This document shows positions 36,923 through 46,722 of a DNA stretch of 64,000 bases, in pieces. Source of the stretch: Craspedostauros australis (lineage: Eukaryota; Bacillariophyta; Bacillariophyceae; Mastogloiales; Achnanthaceae); NCBI GenBank assembly GCA_026770025.1, contig JAMXDE010000003.1:2356001-2420000 (forward strand). Direction: 5' to 3'. The first letter of the stretch is position 1, and the number at the start of each line of letters is the position of its first letter. The notes below the pieces were generated by a model. That model did not search any database and was not told the origin of the DNA. It worked only from the letters and a program-made list of their open reading frames with translations. Made by a program: the position numbers and the translations under genes.

Positions 36923-37100
36923 GCTGCTGCTGCTCGTTCATGGAGGCTTCATTGTTGTTGCTTTGTCGGCTTACGCTGTTACCGCGGAGTCTGCGTTGCC
37001 GTGCAGAAGAGACTGCGGCGGCTGGAATGCTGAGGATGCTCATGGCGCAGAGCCCGAGCACGAGCGCTCGCGTGGAGTTGCTTCGCTGTGGTGCCGTCAT
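34845..37100 (-). CDS. Secreted trypsin-like serine protease with Thr-rich stalk
   Basis: A 751-aa intronless protein of family S1. A signal peptide (residues 1-29, ending PAAAVSSA) is followed by RQRRLRG, a likely processing site, a run of about 25 Gln (residues 57-81), and a pro-region. The protease domain starts after ARVVNGNDAD near residue 160. The catalytic triad is visible: His in TAAHC (about 205), Asp in HDVAIVRL (about 260), Ser in GDSGGP (about 364). The Asp in DACEGDSGG suggests trypsin-like (Lys/Arg) specificity. Residues 465-690 are almost pure Thr with Ala, Pro and Val, a mucin-like stalk probably O-glycosylated. The end has a six-cysteine module (C-x7-C-x5-CC-x5-C-x4-C) and an acidic tail. 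It is probably secreted or cell-wall bound. Confidence 0.92.
35031..35720. repeat. GTT/GTC/GTG trinucleotide-like repeat encoding the Thr stalk
   Basis: This is the coding low-complexity tract of the protease, with ACN codons on the minus strand. Larger internal copies are visible, for example GTTGGAACTGGTGTTGT recurring at about 35101 and 35221, so the stalk grew by both codon-level and roughly 120-bp duplication. Confidence 0.85.
36858..36932. repeat. (TTG)22(CTG)3 repeat encoding polyglutamine
   Basis: On the minus strand this reads three CAG and then CAA codons, 25 Gln in the pro-region of the protease. Confidence 0.9.
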
Positions 37101-40100
37101 GATATCGAGTGTTATGATATGATATTGATAGGTTGGTGTACTTGTTGTATGTTGACTGATTGCTCGATTGCTTGATTTATGTGCTGTTGTCTTTCTCTGA
37201 TGCGATCAAGAAACGACAGACACGCAGCGGAAGTGAGCGTGGAAGTGAGCGTGGAAGTGAGCGTGAAAGCGAAAGTGAGAAAGAAGGGAGGGCGCAGAAT
37301 GGGTGAGAACATCGGCACATCATGGTGGTGTTGATCGTAAAGGAGAAAGGCCACACCTTCTCATTCGGTCACAGTGATGATGTTCACATCTGCGGTACGA
37401 GCTGCTCGCACAGGCACGATAAGTCTGACGCCCAGGGCGAGTCGCACGTTGATGCCTGCGTTGATGTCAATGTTGAGGCTGGAAGATGTTCCTCCTCACG
37501 CGCGAGGCCTCTTCGCTTTCTTTCTCTCTTGACACCGACAAGATGCAAGGAAGGCATCGAGTGAAGCTGTGGGAACGACCGAGGAAGATTCGGGAGCGAA
37601 CTTTCTGCTTCACTGAGCCTCTTTTGCTTCCGCCAAAGCCAGAGGTTGATGGCAGAAGAGACACCACCAAGACGAGAAAGTATGGAATGGACGCGCACGA
37701 TAGCCTTTGTGGCATCCACTTCATGTTGGCTTTCAGGTCATGGGATGATAGTCTGGCTGATGATGTTGATGTAATTTTGCGCGGGAAATGATAAAAGTGG
37801 ACTGGAAGGAACCGCCGATCGTGTGGAAGTTTTGCGACTGATGGGACAGGCGCCACATGCCCCGCACAATGTCGGTCAAAGGCACAGTGTCGCACGTTTG
37901 TTGGTTTGCTTACCTTTCTTGGCTCGTATTTGTGGTGGCGGTGGCGGGGTGCGGACTGTGAAGGAGTATCTTTCAGGGCATCCACTCTCGTGCACAAATG
38001 CGATCAGCTGTCTTGTGCTGTCTCCGGAGTGCGATGGAACGGCGTGCGGGATATGAAGAAAGTTCAAGAGACCGTGCGTTGGAATGGCGCTTCCGCTGAG
38101 GGTTGGGATGTTGGCAGCAACAGCCTTACGTTTTTATCTCGGATGGCAGAGGAGCAGAGTTCGACTTTTCGGTGGATGACTTGATTTGGATTTGATTCGT
38201 CGGTGACGGATCGGCGCGTGGGTGGGCGAGTGAGCGAAGAGGTTCCTCAATGCGGGATTTCGGTGTTGCTGAACGATGATACTGCTGCTCTTGATGCTGT
38301 TGATGCTCTCGATGCTGTTGCTGATTGTGTATTCTACCTGTGATGGTATTCGTACGACCTATTGCATGTATTGCTTGCACTTTGTTTTCTTTGCGACTTT
38401 GTGTTGTTTCTCTCTACCTCTGGTATTGTATTATGCATCTGTCTTTGACGATGAAGCACACAGATGTCCCTGTTGTCGTCAAGGTGCGGTGTTGGGTGGT
38501 TGTTGTTGTGAGAAAATCGGTGTCGAGATGTGCAACACCAGAGGTCACAACAATGACGGACGAGACCAACGAGGAAAAAGATGGAAGCGGTCTGTGGGCA
38601 TCGTGCAGTGCTTTGTTGGCGTTTGTGCACGCCCTTCGTTTGTTGCAGTCATGGCGAATCATCTGGCGACCAGCGCTTTCCGATCGGATTGTCGTTGTGT
38701 GGCCGTTCATTGTTGTTCATCAACGTTGTTGTTGTCGTTGTCGTTGTTTCGAGCACGATTTTCGTTGAGATCACCGTTGTTTGGAAAACTGCGCGTTGTT
38801 GCCGCGGCGTCCGAGATGGGAAAAGCTGTTCGGAGTGGAGCGACTCCATGCGTGACACTCATCATCCAATGAAAAGCCACCGCTGCTTGCGGCCTCGCCA
38901 ATTTCGCGCACAGGCCGATGCGCCAAGCATCACCAAAATCAGATATTAAACGATGCCACATGTTACGGCATGCTTGGACGAGAAACGATCCGATGCACAC
39001 ACAAGAGTCGAAACGACCATGACAGCAGCTTTGATGTTACACCAACGATCTGCCTCTTCGCCCTTTGTTGTTGGAATCATCGTCATCACCAACAAATATG
39101 CGTGTGACATGAACAAAGGCACCGTCAGCCCAAATGGACAACACCAACAAGAGCAATCGCCAGAAAAGCATCACTCTCTCTCTCTCTCTTTTCAATCTCA
39201 GCCTTGCCATCGAGGACTAAAACTACGATGAACGAGTAGAGAGCAGCCTATTATAGTAGTATTGCGCAAGAACTGTTCATCTCTCCAGGACACAGAGCGA
39301 AGACAATAGCGCTCTCTGCTCTCCAGATACTCGTAGCTGGTGGCAGCGAAGGTGGAGGCGACGATCTGCATTGGAAGTCCGCGATGATACAATTGCGGTG
39401 CCGATCACATGTTCGAACAACCGCTTCACAACATGGTCAAATCCGACCACCGAGAAATCAAGACCAGGCATTGGCCCCGTCGTGTTCCTCTTTGCTTCTC
39501 CGTTGCAGATTGAAAGAACAGAGACGAACCTCTCAAGTACAAACGGTACAATGCAGTTCTGTGTAGTGAAGTACTCAACAATACAGAAAATAGTGCGGCA
39601 AATCGTGTTGCAAATCGTGTAGGTTGGGTGACCTTCACGTCATTCTGCCGCCTGCAAGATCACAAGTACGCACGCGTATTGTTCACATGGACACACAGAA
39701 CCAAAGAGTTCGCGTTGCACAACACGAAGCATCGCGTGTCTGTGTGCTGTTGTGTCAATTCCAACGGCAATAATTCTTGTGGACACCGCGCCGGCGTTTT
39801 CATCCTTGTCATCCGATGGAACGCAAGCCGACCAAACTTCGGCGAATTGGATCCCGATGGAAAATGTTGCACGACTTGGTTGGCGAAGTTGTTGTTGGCG
39901 ATTGGTGTCCGAATGGACACGGCAACACATGAAAGAATCCCTTGAAGAAGATGCCAAGGGAGTATTTGTCTCGTCATTGCAGTCCTCTGCCGACAACAAC
40001 ACGGAAGTTTTCGCCGTCCAACCTTCGTTCCATCAATAATCGTTGTCCAACGGTAACCATTCGCTTGGATGTGAATGGATCGGCTGATTCGTCGAAGGAA

Positions 40101-40445
40101 CAATGAGTGTCTCATACGACATAATTTGATTCACGTATGTACGGGACATAGAATGGAACAGGCTTTCTGCGTCACAGACTGGAAGAGATAACCGTTGATA
40201 CTATTTCGCAGTCCATGAATTCGGCAGATGACGTGCTGAATCACGAATCTGCCGGTTGCGTTTCGCCGAAACACGGTGATTCTTTCGACACATCAGGAAA
40301 AGCACAAAAGCAGAGCCAAACACGCTCCGAGTTGCTGGGTGAACTTGTTCAAGAGGAACCAGGAAGAGAGGAGCGACTTGGTGGCTGGTTCGAGATCACG
40401 ACCACCGCAGAAGCAACGTCGTTCGTGGTATGGTTGTTTGTGGAC
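37101..40445. other. 3.3-kb intergenic stretch up to the transposon
   Basis: No gene is supported. There is a 12-bp tandem repeat at 37229-37276 (unit GTGGAAGTGAGC) and a GTTGTC-rich patch near 38720-38750. A 78-codon frame at 40215-40448 runs up to the transposon insertion site but has no recognisable domain. Confidence 0.45.
37229..37276. repeat. 12-bp tandem repeat, about four copies
   Basis: The unit GTGGAAGTGAGC repeats with slight decay, upstream of the protease start. Confidence 0.75.
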
Positions 40446-40448
40446 CAG
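40446..40448. repeat. Target-site duplication CAG of copy A, left
   Basis: CAG directly precedes the terminal inverted repeat; the matching CAG follows the other end at 51626-51628. Harbinger elements commonly insert at 3-bp TWA or CWG sites. Confidence 0.85.
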
Positions 40449-40571
40449 GGGCTTCCGGTAAAACGGACTATCGGACTAACGGACAACAACACAATTGCTT
40501 TTACGGACATTTGCAGCCATGAATGCGAGTTATTTAGTCGCGGTTTGGATGTCGTCTCCGACAGTTTTTAG

Positions 40572-40590
40572 TTTCAATCCGTGATTGAAA
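40572..40590. repeat. Subterminal hairpin in copy A
   Basis: Perfect arms TTTCAATC and GATTGAAA around a 3-nt loop, lying between the terminal repeat and the 6-unit array. The same hairpin occurs in copy B at 50488-50506. Confidence 0.8.
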
Positions 40591-40616
40591 TGTCTCTCAG
40601 CTGCAGCGAAACAAAA

Positions 40617-40787
40617 CGTGCCCTAATTTAGGGCACGTGTTGAAAAGGTGCCCTATTTAGAGCACGTTTTGAAAAGATGCCCTATTTAGGGCACGTTTTG
40701 AAAAGATGCCCTATTTAGAGCACGTTTTGAAAAGGTGCCCTATTTAGAGCACGTTTTGAAAAGATGCCCTAAATAGGGCACGTTTTC
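40617..40787. repeat. Subterminal array of six palindromic units (copy A, non-transposase end)
   Basis: Six units of about 29-30 bp, each made of GTGCCCTATTTAGRGCAC followed by GTTTTGAAAAG. The core GCCCTAWWTAGGGC is itself an inverted repeat, so each unit can fold. Slight variants (GAGC for GGGC, ATGCCC for GTGCCC) alternate along the array. They are likely binding sites for an element-encoded protein. Confidence 0.9.
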
Positions 40788-41087
40788 ACAGTAGCCCAGA
40801 AGCGTGGGGCACATCTCGAGGAAGCATCTTTGGAGAGTGATGTCCTGCAATCAGCGTGGATGGTTTTGGGTGTGCTCTATTTTAGTCTACTTTAACACGA
40901 CTCATCACCCACAAAACTCCACAACTAGTGTTGTCGCTTGCAAGCTCAACGCATTTTCCGTTCTTTGCAGGGAGTAGGGAGAGAGTGCCTAATTTCGCGC
41001 TCCACTGCCCTTGTCCACACAACTATCAGAGACATCATTGGAGAACTAGTTGCACAATATCAGGAATCCATACTGCAGTACTCTACT

Positions 41088-42164
41088 CTATTTTGTTTTC
41101 GATGCACCCTTTCTTCGGAGTGCCTCTATCTTGTCATTCTTTGACTGCTCTCTATTGCTCAAATAGTTCTTGTATTTGCGGAGGCGCTGCTCTTGTGCCA
41201 CATGATTTCTGAATTTGGCCATTGGCACTGTTTGGAACACCTCCTTGGAGTCATAGAATTGCCGAATTGTCATGCCATTGCCTTCGTTGTTCTTCATTGC
41301 AGTTTTCAGAGATGTTTGGATATCTGATCCCTCCCATTGTGGTTCTCCAAGATGGTTCGTTGCTGGTTTTGTGTGATTGTTTGCATAGTTGTCAAAAGCA
41401 CGCTGGTCAATCTCTTTCCGTTCATCATTTGCGGCAATCTGTCGTCGGAGGGTATTCAGACGACCTGCAAATTTTGCTGGATCATACTTTGAAAGCTCCG
41501 GTATCATATGATAGACTTCCCGTGGTGGAGGAGGATTGTTTTCTTTTTGCTTCTGGCCTCGCTTTTGTCCCACCTTTGAAATGTCTCCTCTGACGATGGC
41601 TTCACGAAGCAATTCCTTTGCCTTGCTGTGGCGCCATTCAACAGCAGGCTCGATGAATGCCAGTTTTGAGGTGCCTGTTGGGTTGGTTTTCCGTGGCAGT
41701 GCAGCTGGCTTTGCACAAGCCATCCTGTTTCTTGTTGCAACAAGATTTGATGATGGGCGTGCTGACTTGGTTGTGCACCTTGATGGTATCTGCCGATGAG
41801 TGTCCATACCTTGCTGCATTGGAGGGGTTGGCGTTGAAGCATGGGGCGTCGAGGAAATTCTCCTGTTGCCCTGGATGGATGTTGTTTGAGGCGTGGTCTT
41901 GGTGTTCACGCGCAGACGCCCTGCTGACAGGCATGGGGTGGTCTTCCTTGTACTTGGTGGCCTGTTCTTGTGGTGTGCCATTGTTGTTGTGGTCGATGCC
42001 TGTGCCTCCTTTGAGGTGTCTTGGTTTTGTTTTGTCATCACCATGATGCACCCCTCTGTTTTTGAAACATGTGCGTGTGTGATTTCATGGATCAAGTTTC
42101 CTGTGATCCTCGATCTCTCTGTTTCCGATGTGGGTTGTGGCATTGGCCCGCTGTCGCTGTCCAT
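41088..42164 (-). CDS. Harbinger accessory protein Y (358 aa), copy A
   Basis: An intact single-exon gene identical in translation to 48914-49990. Residues 1-170 are low-complexity, rich in Thr, Pro, Lys and Gln. The C-terminal half has two related repeats: W-x2-SKAKELL..YHMIPELSKYDPAKFAGRL and W-x2-SDIQTSLK..YDSKEVFQTVPMAKFRNHV, each helical with a conserved Trp and Tyr/Phe. Repeats of this style occur in diatom hypothetical proteins; I know of no assigned function. In other Harbinger elements a second Myb-like protein helps the transposase reach the nucleus and bind DNA, and Y may fill that place. That is inference. Confidence 0.75.
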   Translation of the reverse strand: MDSDSGPMPQPTSETERSRITGNLIHEITHAHVSKTEGCIMVMTKQNQDTSKEAQASTTTTMAHHKNRPPSTRKTTPCLSAGRLRVNTKTTPQTTSIQGNRRISSTPHASTPTPPMQQGMDTHRQIPSRCTTKSARPSSNLVATRNRMACAKPAALPRKTNPTGTSKLAFIEPAVEWRHSKAKELLREAIVRGDISKVGQKRGQKQKENNPPPPREVYHMIPELSKYDPAKFAGRLNTLRRQIAANDERKEIDQRAFDNYANNHTKPATNHLGEPQWEGSDIQTSLKTAMKNNEGNGMTIRQFYDSKEVFQTVPMAKFRNHVAQEQRLRKYKNYLSNREQSKNDKIEALRRKGASKTK

Positions 42165-42518
42165 TTCTTCTGGCGATGTCTCTTGGTTGTGGTGACGCCG
42201 CCTTCTGTGGGGCTAATTTAGTACCTGCCAACAGCTGAGGAAAATGCAAACTGTATCGTTGGTTCGAACGTCAGGACAGGGCACGAGGTCGTCCGTGGTG
42301 CGTGAGGACGGACAGAGAGAGTCCTGGACATGCTCCTCGACGGTTTGATTGGCAGCAAGGTTCGTACGTCGAGCTGCTGTGTGGTTGTGCCACTGAACAT
42401 CGTCAGGTTTCGATTGGCATCGTCGTGGGTTGTTGCCGGTTATTGTTTCTTCGCCGCTGGGCCGGCGTTGCTTCATTGTGGTGGTTGATGCTCTCAAATT
42501 CGCGTCTTGATCATAATC

Positions 42519-44355
42519 ATGCCATCGACACCACCGAAACAGACACCACCACCATACGCCAGCCCGCAGCGCATCCGCCTGCCAACGTGTGTCCTTGCCT
42601 CCCTTGCTCAAGACATCGAAGACGAAGGAGGTATCCAGCATTTCAACCGTCTTGGAAAGCAGCCAACGAAGATACTCTGCGACAGGAATCCGGAACTCTA
42701 CGGCGAAAAACTGTCTGCTCGTCGGAATGCCATCCGCAAGAAAGTAGTCAAGTGGAAGCAACTCAACACCATTGACTACGAGCAGAAAGTAATCAAGGCT
42801 CTTGGCATCAAGAGAAATAGAGGACCACAACAGCTGCAGAGAACGCCATCCACAAGCAACAGTATTGATGATCTGACATCCAGCATCCAACATCTCAGCT
42901 TGTCATCGCCAAATCAAACCAAATACGCACTGTCTGTGAAGCCAACGCCATCGTCGAGCAGACTCATCAGTCCAAAATCATTGCTGCATACCCCACAGCA
43001 TCAATTGAAGATGGATTCAAGCCAAGGAAACATTGGTGGGTCCCTTACATTGTCTGCAATGCAATGAAACACAATGCAACCCCCCCCCCCCCCCCCCCAA
43101 CTCACACCACCTTGCTTCTTTGTCATCATCTTTCCCTCTTCTTATCCACAGCAACCACGACCGTTGACATCGCAAATTTTCATGCGAATCGAGAAGTGAA
43201 GGTGGTGCCTCTGACTAACATCCCTGCCATCAAATCCCGTGCCAACCACAACATCTCCATGTTCCAAGGATACATGATCATATGTCAGATCGAACAACGA
43301 GTCACCCGGGCCTACAACAACATTGAGGTGTACATGGCACAGATCATTGCCAACAATGAGGTGCTCATCACACTACCAGCCATCGAACACGCGTTTTTCG
43401 AAAATCGTGAAGACTTTGCCAAGAAGCTGACACCTGATGAGCTCGCAGGCTTAGACAACGCCATCAACAAGCTCCCAAAGAGTGGAGGGCCAGAACTCAA
43501 ACAGATACGTCTGATCTTCCCCAGCGATCATGTATTGGACGTGACCGAGATTCAGGAGGACTCCGAGGATGGCATCATCGACCCCAAACTGATCCGTGCA
43601 AAGTGGAAAGAGACACCCAGCTCTGGCGTTTCTGAGCGATACGTTGTGTGGAAGGTTGCACGCGCAGATATCGAACCTGAGAAACGCGGTCCTGCGCAGA
43701 AGATCCGCAAGAGCCGTCTTGCTCGCCAGCTGAGTGGAGAAGACGATGAAGGTATGCTTTGATGGGGCTTTGCATGCATGAAGAGTGCTCTACGTCCTAA
43801 TCGTTCTAACCATCACATTCAAATTGGCTCGACTTGACTCTCTCACTGTTCACAATCATAGGCTGCAATGGGACTGACGCACCATCCATGTACGATGAGT
43901 ACACAGTTGCATCTGAGATGAGCTCGAAATGCAACATCTCCGCCAACACACCAGCCCCTTTCCCAGTCCACAGCTCCTCCAATTTCCGTGGGGGAGCTCG
44001 GACCAACGAAATCCACCAACCTCTCGCAGTTTCTTCAGCGGGTGGCATCCCTCCAGTGCAGGAAGCTCCCCCAGCAAACAATTCGTACAACCCTCAAGCA
44101 TATAGAGCATTTGAAACATCTAGTGGAGATGGGGACAGCGCTCTCTCTTCTTTGGCTGTTGCTGCTGCACAAGAGCCATCAAGCCAGTATGCATCAACAG
44201 AAGACAGCTCCTCGCATGATTCGGAAGTTCTCGCACTTGCCAGTCAAGCAATTGCGAGCATGCGGAGCCACATCGCAGACGGTCAGCACACTCTCGACTT
44301 CATGATGCATGATGAGACCATGCAGAACAAGCGATTCAAAAGCGGGGAACCATAA
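42519..44355 (+). CDS. Harbinger accessory protein X (536 aa), copy A
   Basis: Three exons: 42519-43035, 43152-43751 and 43862-44355. Introns of 116 and 110 bp use GTGGGT...CACAG and GTATGC...CATAG; both splices fall in phase 1 and leave one open frame. Residues 1-100 hold a compact basic module (LAQDIEDEGGIQHFN, ELYGEKLSARRNAIRKKVVKWK) that could bind DNA. The middle exon encodes a folded-looking 200-residue domain without a recognised family, and the last exon a Ser/Ala-rich tail. The first intron contains a run of 19 C. The start is ATG at 42519. It lies convergent with the transposase remnant at 44513. Function is unknown. Confidence 0.7.
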
Positions 44356-44512
44356 CCAATCAATTTAGCATGCGACACTTCATTGTAGCATTTTTCTATA
44401 CATGGTAAGATCCACAGTTTTGCGGAGCACACAATCACACGCATCAACAATAATATCTAAAAGTTGGCATTCCAAGAAACAGTAGTACTCTATTGATGTC
44501 TGCTTTATGTGC

Positions 44513-45042
44513 TCAGACGTATGTATCGAAGATTGGCTGTTCAAGTTCCATTTTGTATTGGCACAGAACGCAGACGGCCTCAAAGCAGGTGGAGAATTTT
44601 GGCACTTTGTGTCGGAATTTGCTGCTGCACACACCGAAGGTCTTTGTGAGATTGTTGAATGCCTCCACACGCATGCGCGCTCGCGCTTTGAACTTTGCAA
44701 CTTCTGGGCTGTCATCGGTGTTCGGTGTGCTGAGGATTGTTGGATACCCAACATACCCATTGTCAGCAATGCCCATCTTTCCTATGGATTCGAGTTTCTG
44801 CTTCAGACCGTGGTCTTTGAATATAGATACATCGTTTGTTCCTGCTTTGAATGGCCCATTCATCCAAATCAACCGACTCTCTGAAACTGCCAATGCTAGT
44901 TCATAGTTCATCCCTGCACGATGAAACTTGTGTGAATAGTAGGTCTTGTCTTGTGGCAGTGTGGGATGGTTTGGTTCCTCAATGCGACAGTGGGTACCAT
45001 CAACACACACAACCCAGATGTCGCTATGGTAGTTGTGAGCTG
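44513..45042 (-). pseudogene. Transposase of copy A, C-terminal part
   Basis: It encodes the DDE part of the transposase from the AHNYHSD segment to the stop, identical to the same part of the intact gene at 45579-46565. It is cut from its N-terminal half by copy B. It keeps all three catalytic residues but has lost its own start. Confidence 0.9.
45040..45042. repeat. Target-site duplication CTG of copy B, left
   Basis: CTG precedes the terminal repeat of copy B and recurs at 50630-50632. The uninterrupted transposase gene has the single site GAGCTGGCC at this place, confirming a 3-bp duplication. Confidence 0.9.
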
Positions 45043-45194
45043 GGGCTTCCGGTAAACTGCCGGACATGGGAAGTCGGACATACTGTTCGCGAACTGAAGA
45101 ACAATACTAGTCGTGTATGCGATTTTATTAGTCATGGTTGTCATGTCCTTCAGACATTCTCGTCGCGACTCGCGACTCGTATCTGTATGGTGTC

Positions 45195-45394
45195 AAAAGA
45201 TGCCCTATTTAGGGCACCTTTTTCAAAACGTGCTCTAAATAGGGCACCTTTTCAAAACGTGCCCTATTTAGGGCATCTTTTCAAAACGTGCTCTAAATAG
45301 GGCACCTTTTCAAAACGTGCTCTAAATAGGGCATCTTTTCAAAACGTGCTCTAAATAGGGCACCTTTTCAAAACGTGCCCTATTTAGGGCACGT
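45195..45394. repeat. Subterminal array of seven palindromic units (copy B, transposase end)
   Basis: Seven units of about 29 bp with cores such as GTGCTCTAAATAGGGCACC spaced by TTTTCAAAAC. They are in opposite orientation to the units at the other end, so the two arrays face each other. They end about 185 bp before the transposase start and may also act as its promoter region. Confidence 0.9.
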
Positions 45395-45578
45395 TGCCCT
45401 CGCACCCACGTGTCGCTGTTCGGAGACAGCCAGATGACAGACGGAGCAGCAGCAACCCCGCACGCAGCGACACGACAGTGGAGGATTATCAACGTCGCGT
45501 CAATTCAACGTGACAGCAACTGCACAGGACTGTGCAACACTCTGCTTGCGCTGGGACTGCCAAAGTCAATGCTGAAAC

Positions 45579-46565
45579 ATGAGGGAGGTGGCTCCACATG
45601 AACCAAACACATTGCCACAAACCAAGCAACCAACACCCATCTGCAACCGTGCAGTCATGAACCCAACAATACAGTTCACCCATCATGAAGCCATGATGCT
45701 TGGCTTGCGCCTGCTGTACACCGACAAGCAGATCAATCGAGTCAAGGCTGGGAGCAACACCAACGCCAACCGGTTTCGAGCTCACTTTGGTGTATCCCCG
45801 GCAGTATGCTGCCAAGTCTTCGAGGATCTCCAGACAACAAAAGTGGCTGCTGCCAGAATGGATCCATCAACCATCAAAGTAGAGCGATTGCTGATGGCCC
45901 TTCACTTCATCAAGACATATCAGACAGAGGATGGACGAGAGGCAACATTCGCCTTGAGCTCAAAGACTCTTCGAGCACACACATGGCACTATCTTGAGAA
46001 GGTGCAAGCTCTGAAAGCCCAAAAGATCATTTGGCCAGCTCACAACTACCATAGCGACATCTGGGTTGTGTGTGTTGATGGTACCCACTGTCGCATTGAG
46101 GAACCAAACCATCCCACACTGCCACAAGACAAGACCTACTATTCACACAAGTTTCATCGTGCAGGGATGAACTATGAACTAGCATTGGCAGTTTCAGAGA
46201 GTCGGTTGATTTGGATGAATGGGCCATTCAAAGCAGGAACAAACGATGTATCTATATTCAAAGACCACGGTCTGAAGCAGAAACTCGAATCCATAGGAAA
46301 GATGGGCATTGCTGACAATGGGTATGTTGGGTATCCAACAATCCTCAGCACACCGAACACCGATGACAGCCCAGAAGTTGCAAAGTTCAAAGCGCGAGCG
46401 CGCATGCGTGTGGAGGCATTCAACAATCTCACAAAGACCTTCGGTGTGTGCAGCAGCAAATTCCGACACAAAGTGCCAAAATTCTCCACCTGCTTTGAGG
46501 CCGTCTGCGTTCTGTGCCAATACAAAATGGAACTTGAACAGCCAATCTTCGATACATACGTCTGA
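45579..46565 (+). CDS. PIF/Harbinger DDE transposase, intact (copy B)
   Basis: A 328-aa single-exon nuclease of the DDE_Tnp_4 type. The likely catalytic residues are Asp167 (CVDGTHC), Asp246 (GIADNGYVGYP) and Glu279 (RVEAFNNLTK), matching the Harbinger pattern VDGTH, D.GY and E..N...K. The N-terminal region (FRAHFGVSPAVCCQVFEDL) looks like the helix-turn-helix that precedes the catalytic fold in this family. It should cut and rejoin element ends with 3-bp CWG duplication. The start ATG at 45579 gives the longest frame; Met27 (MNPTIQF) is an alternative. A short upstream frame at 45410-45601 may be leader sequence. Confidence 0.93.
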   Translation: MREVAPHEPNTLPQTKQPTPICNRAVMNPTIQFTHHEAMMLGLRLLYTDKQINRVKAGSNTNANRFRAHFGVSPAVCCQVFEDLQTTKVAAARMDPSTIKVERLLMALHFIKTYQTEDGREATFALSSKTLRAHTWHYLEKVQALKAQKIIWPAHNYHSDIWVVCVDGTHCRIEEPNHPTLPQDKTYYSHKFHRAGMNYELALAVSESRLIWMNGPFKAGTNDVSIFKDHGLKQKLESIGKMGIADNGYVGYPTILSTPNTDDSPEVAKFKARARMRVEAFNNLTKTFGVCSSKFRHKVPKFSTCFEAVCVLCQYKMELEQPIFDTYV

Positions 46566-46722
46566 GCACATAAAGCAGACATCAATAGAGTACTACTGTT
46601 TCTTGGAATGCCAACTTTTAGATATTATTGTTGATGCGTGTGATTGTGTGCTCCGCAAAACTGTGGATCTTACCATGTATAGAAAAATGCTACAATGAAG
46701 TGTCGCATGCTAAATTGATTGG

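Noticed and set aside
40215-40448. 78-codon frame ending at the Harbinger insertion site, possibly a host gene broken by copy A
   Set aside because: No domain is recognised, and reading past the empty site into 51629 meets a stop after about 15 codons. There is too little to call a gene.
40617-40787. Reading the repeat arrays as CRISPR
   Set aside because: The spacers are constant (GTTTTGAAAAG), the units sit inside eukaryotic transposon ends, and no cas genes are present.
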